DNA of 64,000 bases from CAVTPD01 sp963736575 (GTDB taxonomy: Bacteria > Bacteroidota > Bacteroidia > Cytophagales > JAAEPT01). Made by a program: the position numbers and the translations under genes. This document shows, piece after piece, positions 18,488 through 28,139 of the stretch; the stretch's first letter is position 1, and each line of letters opens with the position of its first letter. Where the stretch lies: assembly GCA_963736575.1 (NCBI GenBank), contig CAVTPD010000003.1, positions 1,116,001-1,180,000 of the forward strand, in the 5' to 3' direction. Under the pieces are notes generated by a model, which made no database searches, was not told where the DNA came from, and worked only from the letters and a program-made list of their open reading frames with translations.

Positions 18488-20197
18488 TTAATGTGCTTTT
18501 ATAAGATAAGGATTGCCGTTTAAGTTAATTCTAAAGAAAGCTTCTGTTACAGAAATATCGTTTGGTATACTGTATTCCGTATAAACATGATTATCGTTTT
18601 CTTTCCAATAAGCTTGTTCAATTTCAAAAGCAATTGATTTATTGTTGCTAAGCGTTTTCTCGTTGTTTTCTTCTTTTATGTAGAACTCAAGCGGTTCCTC
18701 CCTAAAGGTGAATACCTTTTCTGTGGTTAATTGATTAGTTGTAGTGTCTTCTGAAATGATAGTAATATTGTAAGCAGGCTGGTTATCATAACAGAGTTTT
18801 ACGTTTTGGCTTTTTACTGTGTCTTTATCTATAACCCATACATATTCTTTAGACGCGTTAATGTTTTTTAGTTCATTTTCTATAGAAAGTGTTGAACAGT
18901 GTTTTATATCTACCGTATTAGCCAAAGAATCTGGGAAGCCAGTGATATGCCATTTGTAGAAATTATCATGCAATAATTGTGTTTCAAATCTATAAAGGTC
19001 TAAGCCTCCTAATGAGCTTTTTCTGTCGGAACTAAATACGTAAGAATCCTTCATCTTCGTCATAAAAATCTCATCATGAGAAGTATTAATAGGGAAACCT
19101 AGATTAGAAGAAAGTTGAAAAGAGCCATCTACTATTTCAGATTTAAAAAGATCATAGCCCCCTAAGGATAATTGACTGTTTGAACTGTAAAATAGTGTAT
19201 TTAATTCACCATCAAAAAACGGAGCGTCTTCATTAAATGGAGTGTTAATGTTTTTTCCAAGATTTACAGGTTCAGACCAAGAGCCGTCTGCCAGTAATTT
19301 GCTTTTGTATATATCAAGTCCGCCAAATCCTTCAGGTCTATCACTAGAGAAATAAACAGTGCTGTCTAAACTACAGTAAGAAGCACTTAGCTCAGCAAAT
19401 TTAGAGTTCACTGGATTGTCTGTTTTTACGGGTTTTCCGAATCCTAAAAAACCCTTTTCAGAAATGTAGAAATTACCTCCTTTTTTCTTATCCTGAATGT
19501 AAATCATTAAGGTAGAATCATTAAATACAGGCGATAAAGGGGTGTGTTCTTTTTTACTTAAGCCTTTAAAAACTAATTCGGGTTGATTTTTAAATTTGTA
19601 ACTATAGATTTTATCATGATCGGTGTCCATGTTTTTGTAAATGGTTCGGTTAGAACCAAAAAACAATTCATTGTTCCAATAAATGGGACTGTGGTCATCG
19701 TATTTACTGTTAATCCGTTTGCCTAAATTTTTAACAAACAAGGTGTCTTCGCGGTCAAAATAAATGCCCTTATGCTTAGTTTGTGTTAAGTAAAAGTCAA
19801 TTAACCCGTTTGAATATTCGTGAGAATTAATTCTACTTTTAAATTTTTTGAAGTGTTCGGTTGCTAAATCATAGTTGCCGTTATACTGTAAGATTAAACC
19901 AGCGCAATAATCGTAGTCTGCACTGTAGGGGTAATAATAATTCTTAACATAGTGTAATTCACTTTGTATAGGACGGAATTCACATTCTAAAAGCGGTAGT
20001 GCTTTTTCTGGCTGGTGAGAATATAAGCAAGCTAAATAATAGTAATACTCAGATTCTGCATTAGAAGTATCAGGGATGTGTTTTTTTTGATAATCTACAG
20101 CGTTGCCAGACGCAATTTCGTGTTCTGGAGAATGGTCTCTTGAATACGAAAAATTACTTATAATAAGTAAAGTTAAAAGAACAGTTAAAAAGCGCAT
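18488..20197 (-). CDS. Secreted PD40 (WD40-like beta-propeller) repeat protein
   Basis: 569 residues with a signal peptide (MRFLTVLLTLLIISNFSYS). Residues about 40-130 have TPR-like helical periodicity (YYYLACLYSHQPEKAL, DLATEHFKKF). Residues about 155-400 contain PD40 repeats (YFSSDRPEGFGGLDIYKS, FYSSNSQLSLGGYDLFKS, YVFSSDRKSSLGGLDLYRF), which form a beta-propeller. Related Bacteroidota proteins often continue into an OmpA-like peptidoglycan-binding domain and some belong to T9SS or envelope complexes; here the OmpA domain is missing and about 160 unassigned residues follow. A periplasmic or envelope scaffold role is inferred; no enzymatic motif is visible. Confidence 0.7.
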   Translation of the reverse strand: MRFLTVLLTLLIISNFSYSRDHSPEHEIASGNAVDYQKKHIPDTSNAESEYYYYLACLYSHQPEKALPLLECEFRPIQSELHYVKNYYYPYSADYDYCAGLILQYNGNYDLATEHFKKFKSRINSHEYSNGLIDFYLTQTKHKGIYFDREDTLFVKNLGKRINSKYDDHSPIYWNNELFFGSNRTIYKNMDTDHDKIYSYKFKNQPELVFKGLSKKEHTPLSPVFNDSTLMIYIQDKKKGGNFYISEKGFLGFGKPVKTDNPVNSKFAELSASYCSLDSTVYFSSDRPEGFGGLDIYKSKLLADGSWSEPVNLGKNINTPFNEDAPFFDGELNTLFYSSNSQLSLGGYDLFKSEIVDGSFQLSSNLGFPINTSHDEIFMTKMKDSYVFSSDRKSSLGGLDLYRFETQLLHDNFYKWHITGFPDSLANTVDIKHCSTLSIENELKNINASKEYVWVIDKDTVKSQNVKLCYDNQPAYNITIISEDTTTNQLTTEKVFTFREEPLEFYIKEENNEKTLSNNKSIAFEIEQAYWKENDNHVYTEYSIPNDISVTEAFFRINLNGNPYLIKAH

Positions 20198-20393
20198 TCT
20201 TGTAATTGATTATAAGGTAGTTAAACAATTAATTATGCTATAAGTAAATACTTAGGCAAGAAAGAGTATTTGCATGGTAAAGGCAAGTAAAATCGTGTTA
20301 TTTAACCACTTATCAATATTATAAACAAGTCAGTTTTTAGGCCGAAATTATATTATTGACTATATTTAAGATTGACGTATCTTAATTTAAAGC

Positions 20394-23300
20394 ATGAAAA
20401 ACGTATTTCTACTCGTTTCACTACTTATAATTCAGCTTTTTTCTTTTGCTCAAACACCTGTCGAAATTAATGGTAAACTTCAATTAGAGGGTTATCAATT
20501 ATCTAATGATGACGGCTTTCCAGTACAGTTACGGGGCATGAGTTCACATGGTTTGCAATGGTATGGTGGTTGTTTTAACGGTAGTACCTTTCAAACCTTG
20601 CGGGATGAATGGGGGGCAGACATTGTTCGTCTGGCAATGTATACTTCAGAGGGAGGATATTTTAACGACCCAGATTATTGGAAAGGTCAAGTGGAAAGTA
20701 GAATACAAGAAGCTACCAATCTAGGATTATATGTAATGATAGATTGGCATATCCTTTTGGATAACGACCCTACAGAACACCAAACAGAAGCTATAGAGTT
20801 TTTCAGTTATATGGCTGAAAAATACAAAGACTACAACAATGTTATTTATGAGATCTGTAACGAACCCAACAGTAACGGTGATAATGGATGGTCCGATAAA
20901 ATTAAACCCTATGCCGAAGCAGTAATTCCGGCTATTCGTCAACATGATCCAGACGGAATTATTATTGTAGGAACACCAGCCTGGAGTGCTAAAGTAGCGG
21001 ATGTTGTCGCGGATCCTCTTACGCCAAGTTTGCAACATAATGTAATGTATACCTTTCATTTTTATGCGGGTAGCCACTTTACACAATCATATATTAATAA
21101 TTTAACGGACCAAGTGCCTATTTTTTCTACCGAATGGGGAACCAGTCGTTATTCTGGTGAAGGCGGTAATAACTATGAAAATGCAGACGCTTGGTTAGAT
21201 CTTTTTCAAGGTGAAAACAAAGGGAAACAATTGATCTCTTGGTGTAATTGGAGCATGTCCGATAAAGGAGAAACATCTGCAGCACTTATTGTAGGAAGTT
21301 GTGGCGATGAGAATTGGAACAACACCACAGAATCGGGTACTTATGTTAAAAACAGAATGTTACGTCCCGATCGGTTTATTACAAAACCATTAGGTAAACC
21401 ACAAATTACCATTCAACCAGCATCTGTAACGGCTGTTTTAGGCAGTGAAGTACATTTGTTTGTACAAGCTTTTGGATCAGGAAAATTGTCTTATCAATGG
21501 AGAAAAGATGGGAATCCAATTTCTGGTGCTGATCAAGAGGATTTAATAATTAAGGACATTTCAACTTCCAATATTTAGGAAGCTATGATGTGATCATTAG
21601 CAATACATCTGGGCAAATAATAAGCGATGAAGCCGAACTTACTTTAAGTTCTAGGTTACCCTATGAGGGAACAATACAAACCATACCCGGTAGAGTAGAA
21701 GCAGAATTTTTTGATTTGGGTGGTGAAGGCATAGCCTACCACGATCTAGAAGGGGATAATTTGGGATTTACCTTCCGAACCACAGAAGGAGTAGATATTT
21801 ACGAAACGGAAGATCAAAATTCAGCGTATTCAATAGGTTCTATTGGTGATAATGAATGGATGCAGTACACCGTTAATGTTACTGAAACAGGGTTTTATAC
21901 GGTTGATTTTAGAGTGTCTTCTGTAGATGATAATGCGGGAAGAATTTATGTTGAAATTGATGGTAAAACTACCACAACACTTTCTAGAATTCCATCTACT
22001 GGTGGTTACGAGACTTGGACAACCGTAAATTTTGAAGACCAGTTTGAGTTATTCAAAGGAATACATACCATCCGTTTTACAGCAGACAACGGAAGGTTTA
22101 ATTTAAACTTCATGGATTTTCGTAAACTAAATATCGACTGTAACGGTCTAGAAAACGGAACAGCCGTATACGATGATTGCGGTGTTTGCGGTGGTGATAA
22201 TTCTACTTGTACCGATTGTATGGGCATATTGAACGGAGACGCTGTAGTAGACCGTTGCGGAGAATGTAATGGAGATGGTTCTACTTGTTTAGATTGTGAA
22301 GGCGTAATGGCTGGATTAGCTTATTTAGACAATTGTGGGGTTTGTGTAGAGGGTACTACCGGAAGATTGCCGAACGAAGCTTGTAAAGATTGTGAAGGTA
22401 TTGTAAACGGAACCGCTTACTTAGATGATTGTGGCGAATGTGTTGCGGGTTTCACAGGTAAACGCGCTAATGAAAGTTGCTTAGATTGTGAAGGGGTATT
22501 AAATGGGAATAAAGAATTTGATGAATGTGGTATTTGTGGTGGCGATAATTCATCTTGTAATTCATCCAATTCCGATGCGTACAACGAAACCCCAGCTGTT
22601 TTTCCGGGTAAACTAGAATTTGAAAATTACGATGTTTTAGGTAATCAAGTTTCTTTTATCGATGCCGATGCTGGAAATAACGGAAATGCTTACCGTACAG
22701 ATGATGTAGATATAGAAATTAAAGGCACTCGTACTACCGTTGGTTGGACAAACGATGGGGAATGGCTGGTTTATACCATAGATGTTAAATATTCTGGCAA
22801 TTATACCTTCACTTTTAGAGGTGGCGCAAATGGCGACAATAAAACCATAACACTTCTATTAGAAGACAATATACTTTTAGAAAATGTAGTGGTCACCAAT
22901 ACCAATTCGTATGAGATTATTACCGATTTCGAAATCAATAATGTAAACCTTACCAAAGGTGTGTATAAACTGAAAATAGAAATTAACGACAACAGCTTAA
23001 ACCTAGATTATATTGATGTAGAACCAGAGTTTACTGTGGATTGCTATGGTGTAGTGAATGGAACGGCTACTATTGATGACTGTGGTATTTGCGGTGGTGA
23101 TAACAGTACTTGTGAAGATTGTGCTGGCACACCAAACGGAGCTGCATACGAAGACAATTGCGGTAATTGTATACAAGAAGCTGAGGAGGCTTGCAAAACC
23201 GATTGTGCGGGTGAATGGGGTGGTTCAGCCGTTATTGATGCTTGTGGTGTTTGTGCAGGAGGCTCAACAGGCTTAACGGTAACCGAAAATGAAAGTGCTT

Positions 23301-23566
23301 GTATCACCAATTTGGAAGAAGGCTTTAAACTGGAACAAGGTTTTACGCTATTTCCTAACCCTGCAGCACAACAAATAAATGCATACTGTCCGTTTAATAA
23401 CTGTACGTTAGAAGTCTATAACTTAAAAGGGCAAACCTTACTAAAAGAACAATTGCAACCGGGCAATAATGCTGTTTTATTGAATGAATTAGAAGGGGGT
23501 ATTTATCCCGTAAAAATGTATTCTGGTAGCCAAGTATTTAACGGTAAAATTGTTAAGGTGAAGTAA
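20394..23566 (+). pseudogene. GH5 cellulase with Ig, two CBM6-like and Cys-rich repeats, T9SS; one frameshift
   Basis: Should encode a secreted endo-beta-1,4-glucanase of about 1,057 residues. After the signal peptide (MKNVFLLVSLLIIQLFSFA) comes a GH5 catalytic domain (about 25-330) with acid/base Glu in YEICNEPNSNG and nucleophile Glu in PIFSTEWGTS. An Ig-like module (about 340-400) is cut at 21576 by an in-frame TAG; one missing T in the run at 21574-21576 restores the frame as GSYDVIISNTSG. Downstream are a CBM6-like module (GRVEAEFFDLGGEGIAYHD), five Cys-rich repeats (DDCGVCGGDNSTC type), a second CBM6-like module (GKLEFENYDVLGN), three more Cys-rich repeats and a T9SS end (LFPNPAAQQ). 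The first half alone would still contain the whole catalytic domain. Confidence 0.85.
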
Positions 23567-23589
23567 GGAACTTCACATAAATTTTACAG

Positions 23590-23623
23590 ATAGCCTGTGG
23601 TAATTATCGCAGGCTATTTTTTT
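23590..23623. terminator. Rho-independent terminator
   Basis: ATAGCCTG pairs with CAGGCTAT and is followed by seven T residues. It ends the cellulase gene; the convergent DnaJ-like gene stops 7 bp further on. Confidence 0.75.
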
Positions 23624-23629
23624 AATAGC

Positions 23630-24646
23630 TCAGCGGAATTCAAAATGATAATTTTTCAGAACTTTAATTCCAAATAACCCGGTCTCAAATCCATATACAA
23701 TCCAGTTGTTGTTAGCTAATTTATCTTGATCTGGGAATAACCGTAGCCCTAGTTCATCTTCATACTTATTGTGGGGTAAATATATGTAGGTTGTTTGCTG
23801 AACATGGGAAGAATAATTAGACGATACCGTTTGCCTACTTCTTTCGAATGGATAGGCTTCGATAAAGGCATTTCTAGAAAAAAGATTGTTTAAAAATAAA
23901 ATAAGCATAAGGCTAGCTATAGGTATAGAAAAAGCAAACCCTAATCTACTTTTAGGTTTGTCCTGAACTATGTAAGCAAAATAGATTAGGAGAAATACAA
24001 AACACCAAATGCATATTGCTGCTATAAAATATAAGTGAGGGATTATAGCATTGGTGAAAGAAGTAAAAATAACGTAGATGGAAAAAACAATTAAAAGACC
24101 AATTTGAAATCCATTAGTGCGAGCAACTAACTTAAATGAGTCCCGAAAATTTTTAAAATTAATTTTGCTATCTGTTATAAAAATTTCAGTCCAATATGCC
24201 CAAGAAACAAATAAAATACCCCCAGACCATGCTAATCCTTGAAGATCCCAAATAAAATAGCTTAGTGGTGGCATAATGAACAACATGAAATAAGCTGAAT
24301 AGAGGTGTAATTGATCTAAAATGTATAACTCGGCCTGATTCCTTTTATAAACATCTGAGTTTTTAAATTCTTTTTCCTTCATTCTAGCGTAGGCATAAGC
24401 TTTTTGCTGAGCTCTACGCTGTGCATTTTTTATAGCGTCTTCTTGCGCTTCTGTATAGTAGGAAGTTTTATATTCTGGAGACAATAGCATTTCATATGCT
24501 TCCGTAATCTCCATAAACTTATCTCTGGCATAAGCCTCTTTATTTCTATCGGGGTGATATTTTAAAGCAAGTTTCCTGTACGCTTTTTTTATTTCAGTTT
24601 TTGTAGCGTTATCGGGAATTAGTAAGATTTGATAATAGTTTTTCAA
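23630..24646 (-). CDS. Membrane-anchored DnaJ-domain protein
   Basis: 338 residues. Residues 1-65 are a J domain with the invariant HPD loop (ALKYHPDRNKEAYARDKF) preceded by the positively charged helix KKAYRKL, so it should stimulate an Hsp70 ATPase. No Gly/Phe, zinc-finger or DnaJ C-terminal substrate domain is present. Instead there are about four to five hydrophobic segments between residues 110 and 260 (LYSAYFMLFIMPPLSYFIW, IGLLIVFSIYVIFTSF, CIWCFVFLLIYFAYIV, SIPIASLMLILFLNNLF). It may recruit DnaK to the inner membrane, but the client is unknown. Confidence 0.75.
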   Translation of the reverse strand: MKNYYQILLIPDNATKTEIKKAYRKLALKYHPDRNKEAYARDKFMEITEAYEMLLSPEYKTSYYTEAQEDAIKNAQRRAQQKAYAYARMKEKEFKNSDVYKRNQAELYILDQLHLYSAYFMLFIMPPLSYFIWDLQGLAWSGGILFVSWAYWTEIFITDSKINFKNFRDSFKLVARTNGFQIGLLIVFSIYVIFTSFTNAIIPHLYFIAAICIWCFVFLLIYFAYIVQDKPKSRLGFAFSIPIASLMLILFLNNLFSRNAFIEAYPFERSRQTVSSNYSSHVQQTTYIYLPHNKYEDELGLRLFPDQDKLANNNWIVYGFETGLFGIKVLKNYHFEFR

Positions 24647-24707
24647 AACAAAGTATATAGAAAGAGTTCCTGTTATTTATCTAAAATAATAAAAGAACAC
24701 ATAAAAA

Positions 24708-25763
24708 TCACTCCTCCTCAGGAGGTTCACCAATTAAAAAGCCAACGGAATTGAGCTGAGGGATATTGTCACAAATCACTTTAGCAATAGCCAAAATAGG
24801 AATAGCTAAAATCATTCCGCTAGGGCCTAGTGCCATGCCGCCTAAAAACAAGCCTAAAATTATAGCGTAAGGATTTACACGTACACTGTTTCCTACAATG
24901 TTGGGCGTAATAAAATTCCCTTCTAAAAACTGAATAACCCAAAACATAATAGCAACACCTAAAGGGTACCAAATAGAATCTTTTGTTACCAAAGCAAATA
25001 AAATAGGCAATAGAGAGCCAGCAATGACACCTACATAAGGTATAATGGTTAATACAGCCGCTAATACGCCAAAGAAAATGGCATGTTCAATGCCAATAAT
25101 TAATAACCCGACAGAGTTTAAGACAGCAATAATACATATTACGGTACCCAAACCTAATAAATACTTCCGAACTACTTTTTCAGTTTTATGTACTACTTGG
25201 CTTAGTATTTCATGATTGTTTTGGTTTACAACTTTATACAGAAAGGCTTTATAGAAATTTCGGTAGTAAAGAAAAAAGAACAGCGTTAAAATGAAAAGCA
25301 CGACTCCTGTAAAGAAGCCAGCAGTAGCAGAAAGTGTTTTTCCGAAGAAATCTGAACTACTTTCCATAAGTTTTTTAGCCGAGTTTTTTAAATATTCATT
25401 TTGTTCAGAAGCTTTAACCCCAAAATTAGTTTCTGCCCATTGGTGCGCCTTATCAGAGATTTTCTGAAGGCTTTGCTCAATGGATTTCATATCGTCTGTT
25501 ATGGCTTTGGCTTGTAAAGAGAAAAAGGTGAATAGACCAATTACAGCAACTGCAAAAAGGAGAATGCAAAGAATACTACTAAGAATAGCAGGTATCTTTT
25601 TAGATTCTAACCAAGTAGCTAATGGTTTAAGCAGAAGCGATAAAATTAAAGCCAAGAGAATGGGTACTATTATGGTCTTTAAAGTAATTATTGCAAAAAC
25701 AGATAAAACTAAAGCGCTTAAAAGCACCAAATATTTAACTCCAAAAGGGTATTTTTTTTCCAT
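24708..25763 (-). CDS. AI-2E family membrane permease
   Basis: 351 residues with the family topology: three N-terminal hydrophobic segments (LVLLSALVLSVFAIITLKTI onwards), a soluble amphipathic segment (about 90-150), then four to five further membrane spans. Characteristic motifs are PILLALILSLLLKPL, IPYVGVIAGSLLPILFAL and the C-terminal GLFLGGMALGPSGMILAIPILAI. Members (YdiK/PerM/TqsA) have been linked to autoinducer-2 export or to Na+/H+ antiport; the substrate here cannot be told from sequence. The next gene upstream, a lipoprotein, ends 14 bp before this start. Confidence 0.8.
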   Translation of the reverse strand: MEKKYPFGVKYLVLLSALVLSVFAIITLKTIIVPILLALILSLLLKPLATWLESKKIPAILSSILCILLFAVAVIGLFTFFSLQAKAITDDMKSIEQSLQKISDKAHQWAETNFGVKASEQNEYLKNSAKKLMESSSDFFGKTLSATAGFFTGVVLFILTLFFFLYYRNFYKAFLYKVVNQNNHEILSQVVHKTEKVVRKYLLGLGTVICIIAVLNSVGLLIIGIEHAIFFGVLAAVLTIIPYVGVIAGSLLPILFALVTKDSIWYPLGVAIMFWVIQFLEGNFITPNIVGNSVRVNPYAIILGLFLGGMALGPSGMILAIPILAIAKVICDNIPQLNSVGFLIGEPPEEE

Positions 25764-25777
25764 AATTAAGCAAAAAC

Positions 25778-26542
25778 TTAAAGGGAAACTTCTTTGCTAT
25801 TTCCCAGTTTAGAGAAATAACCATCTTCGGGTGTAAAAAATTCAAAATTACTTAAATGACCTTCTCCTAAGAGTTTGGTTAACCCTTCTTTTTTATCCCA
25901 GCTCCAGAAACTCCATTTTGTAGCAAATGGGATTCCACTTTCATACATGTAATTTTCATATTTAATAGCGTGTGGGTCTTCTTCGGCTTGTTTTAAGCTT
26001 TTGTTTAGGGTTACAATATAAGCAGCGGCTTCTAATAACTGGGTAGAGTCATTTTGATAAACAAAATACCAATCTTCTGGAGAATCGCCTGTTTCCGCAG
26101 TAAACGTAAGTTTAGAAGAATTTAAAACCGAACCGTTAAGTGTATCTTTTTTAACGGAACTCCATTGTGTTCCAGAATCCGTAAGTTTATAAGGCAACGA
26201 AAAGAAATAAGCCCAAGTAAATACATCAAAACGGGCTTTTGGATAGTCTAAAGTGTCGGGGCTTTGGTAAACCTTTTTGTTATCATAAATAAGCGTAAGG
26301 CCATTGTCGTAATCTAAGCGGATTTTAGAAGAATTGGTAAGTTGGCTTATGGTGCCGTTAAACCGGTCTTTACCACCAAACGTTAAATCTAATCGAAAAC
26401 GGATAGCTTCATGTTTTATAAAGTCAGCTTTTTTATGTGCTTTTTCGGCAGTATTTACCAAGCGGTTTTGGGTAAGGTTTTCATGTTCAGATCTACAAGA
26501 AAAAAGAAAAATAACAAAGCACAATAATAGATGAATTTTCAT
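25778..26542 (-). CDS. Lipoprotein, probably DUF6503-like
   Basis: 254 residues with a lipoprotein signal (MKIHLLLCFVIFLFSCRS, lipobox Cys at about 16). The mature part resembles a Bacteroidota family of periplasmic lipoproteins with LolA-like beta structure: repeated strands such as FRLDLTFGGKDRFNGTI, IRLDYDNGLTLIYDNKKVY and ESGIPFATKWSFWSWDK. No catalytic motif is recognised. It lies between the AI-2E permease and a coiled-coil secreted protein on the same strand. The DUF name is from memory of the family and is uncertain; the lipoprotein call is firmer. Confidence 0.6.
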   Translation of the reverse strand: MKIHLLLCFVIFLFSCRSEHENLTQNRLVNTAEKAHKKADFIKHEAIRFRLDLTFGGKDRFNGTISQLTNSSKIRLDYDNGLTLIYDNKKVYQSPDTLDYPKARFDVFTWAYFFSLPYKLTDSGTQWSSVKKDTLNGSVLNSSKLTFTAETGDSPEDWYFVYQNDSTQLLEAAAYIVTLNKSLKQAEEDPHAIKYENYMYESGIPFATKWSFWSWDKKEGLTKLLGEGHLSNFEFFTPEDGYFSKLGNSKEVSL

Positions 26543-26559
26543 AAGTTATTGAACACTAT

Positions 26560-27255
26560 TTATTTAATGTCGTTCATTTTTCCTTTAACAATTTCCAAAG
26601 CTTCTTTCATCTTAACCACCTCTTCTTCCATTTTCTTTTGGTCTAATTGGTTTTGAACCACTAAGGAATCAAGCATTAATTTTTCATTTTTATTCTGTTC
26701 TAGAAGCATTTCTAGCTTTTGTTTTTCTTCCGAATTTTTAAGCTGTTTTTGCTCTAGTTTTTTACCGTCTTCTAGTGTTTTTTCTTGGAATTTCACGGTT
26801 GCCGCTACTGCTTTTTCAGCATCGTCAATCTGTATTTGTACTTCGGAACGGTAAACATCTACACCAAATTTATGCAGTAATTCTTTGCATTTCGCGTATT
26901 CAGAAGAGCCGTCCACTAAATCCCCTTTACCTAAGTCAATAGTCATGAATACAAGTGTAGATTCTCTTTCTTTTTTAACAGTAGAGTAAATAAAAGTACC
27001 TTCTCCGGCTGTAATGCCAAGTATTTGCGGGGTTTCTACCGTATATTCGTCACCAGAACTAGAAACGCGACCGTATTTCTTAAGAAAGTCTTTCCAGTGG
27101 CTTTCTACATATTCATTGTCTAACTTTATGGATGTAGATAATCCTTTTCTTTTACTTCCACCAACATGTTTAGAATCTTCTACTACAATAACACTTTGTC
27201 CGAAGGCGTTAAGGAAGATGATTAAAATAAATAGAGCGCCAAATAACCTTTTCAT
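26560..27255 (-). CDS. Secreted coiled-coil protein of unknown function
   Basis: 231 residues with a signal peptide (MKRLFGALFILIIFLNAFGQS). The first half (about 22-140) is a compact domain with ILGITAGEGTFIYSTVKK and VFMTIDLGKGDLVDG, which I do not recognise. Residues about 145-231 are a long charged coiled coil (KFQEKTLEDGKKLEQKQLKN). It is likely periplasmic. It is divergent from uppS across about 130 bp and on the same strand as the lipoprotein gene 18 bp downstream. Confidence 0.6.
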   Translation of the reverse strand: MKRLFGALFILIIFLNAFGQSVIVVEDSKHVGGSKRKGLSTSIKLDNEYVESHWKDFLKKYGRVSSSGDEYTVETPQILGITAGEGTFIYSTVKKERESTLVFMTIDLGKGDLVDGSSEYAKCKELLHKFGVDVYRSEVQIQIDDAEKAVAATVKFQEKTLEDGKKLEQKQLKNSEEKQKLEMLLEQNKNEKLMLDSLVVQNQLDQKKMEEEVVKMKEALEIVKGKMNDIK

Positions 27256-27331
27256 AGATACTTCTTTCTGTAATACTAGTGAAGTTTAAAATTAAAACCT
27301 TTATTCGCAAATCTTATTAATTATCAACTTA

Positions 27332-27364
27332 TTGCAACTTCAGTCTTAGAAATTGTGTAATTTG
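27332..27364 (+). promoter_or_regulatory. Possible promoter of the uppS-bamA operon
   Basis: TTG at 27332-27334 and TAATTTG at 27358-27364 approximate the Bacteroidota TTTG / TAnnTTTG elements, 20 bp before the uppS start codon. The second element is one base short of the consensus, so this is tentative. Confidence 0.35.
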
Positions 27365-27383
27365 CGCCCAATTTTCGTTTACC

Positions 27384-28139
27384 ATGGCTCAAAAATCTCA
27401 GCTAGATTCATATAAAATACCTATACATATTGCCATTATAATGGATGGCAATGGCAGATGGGCAAAAAAAGCCGGAGAGCAGAGAACCTTCGGTCATCAA
27501 AACGGAGTAGAGTCCGTAAGAGATGTTGTAGAAGCCTCTACCGAGTTAGGGGTTAAGCATTTAACCTTATACGCTTTTTCTGCTGAAAATTGGAGTAGAC
27601 CCAGTTTTGAAGTAGAAGCACTAATGGAAATCTTAGTAAATAGTCTTGTTCAAGAGAAAGAGACCTTTATGAAGAACGGAATTAGCCTAAGTGTGATAGG
27701 GGATGAAAAAATGCTTCCGGAAGATTGCCGAGAAACACTATACAGAGTTATTGAAGAAACTTCTGGTAATACACAACTGAATCTAAATTTGGCACTAAGC
27801 TACAGTGGTAGATGGGACCTTACCAATGCTGTAAAAGATTTAGTGAAAGATGTAAAAGCGGGTATAATTTCAGAAGAACAAATAGATCAGGATTTGGTAA
27901 GCAGTTATTTATCAACTAAAAATATGCCAGATCCAGACTTAATGATCCGTACCAGCGGCGAATTTAGAATAAGTAACTTTTTGCTTTGGCAATTGGCTTA
28001 CACAGAAATATACATTACGGACGTCTTATGGCCAGATTTCAGAAAGCAACATTTATATGAAGCTATTCTTAATTATCAGCAAAGAGAAAGAAGATTTGGG
28101 AAAACCGGAGAGCAGATAAAGGCAGAAAAGGCTTCATGA
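27384..28139 (+). CDS. uppS: Undecaprenyl diphosphate synthase (isoprenyl transferase)
   Basis: 251 residues, the normal length. Makes the C55 carrier for peptidoglycan and polysaccharide synthesis by condensing isopentenyl diphosphate units onto FPP. Region I holds the catalytic Asp (IAIIMDGNGRWAKKAG); also present are FGHQNGVESV, YAFSAENWSRP and the C-terminal PDPDLMIRTSGEFRISNF and EIYITDVLWPDF signatures. Its end overlaps the bamA start by 4 bp (ATGA), so the two are translationally coupled. In many Bacteroidota uppS directly precedes bamA, linking envelope precursor synthesis with outer-membrane assembly. Confidence 0.95.
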   Translation: MAQKSQLDSYKIPIHIAIIMDGNGRWAKKAGEQRTFGHQNGVESVRDVVEASTELGVKHLTLYAFSAENWSRPSFEVEALMEILVNSLVQEKETFMKNGISLSVIGDEKMLPEDCRETLYRVIEETSGNTQLNLNLALSYSGRWDLTNAVKDLVKDVKAGIISEEQIDQDLVSSYLSTKNMPDPDLMIRTSGEFRISNFLLWQLAYTEIYITDVLWPDFRKQHLYEAILNYQQRERRFGKTGEQIKAEKAS

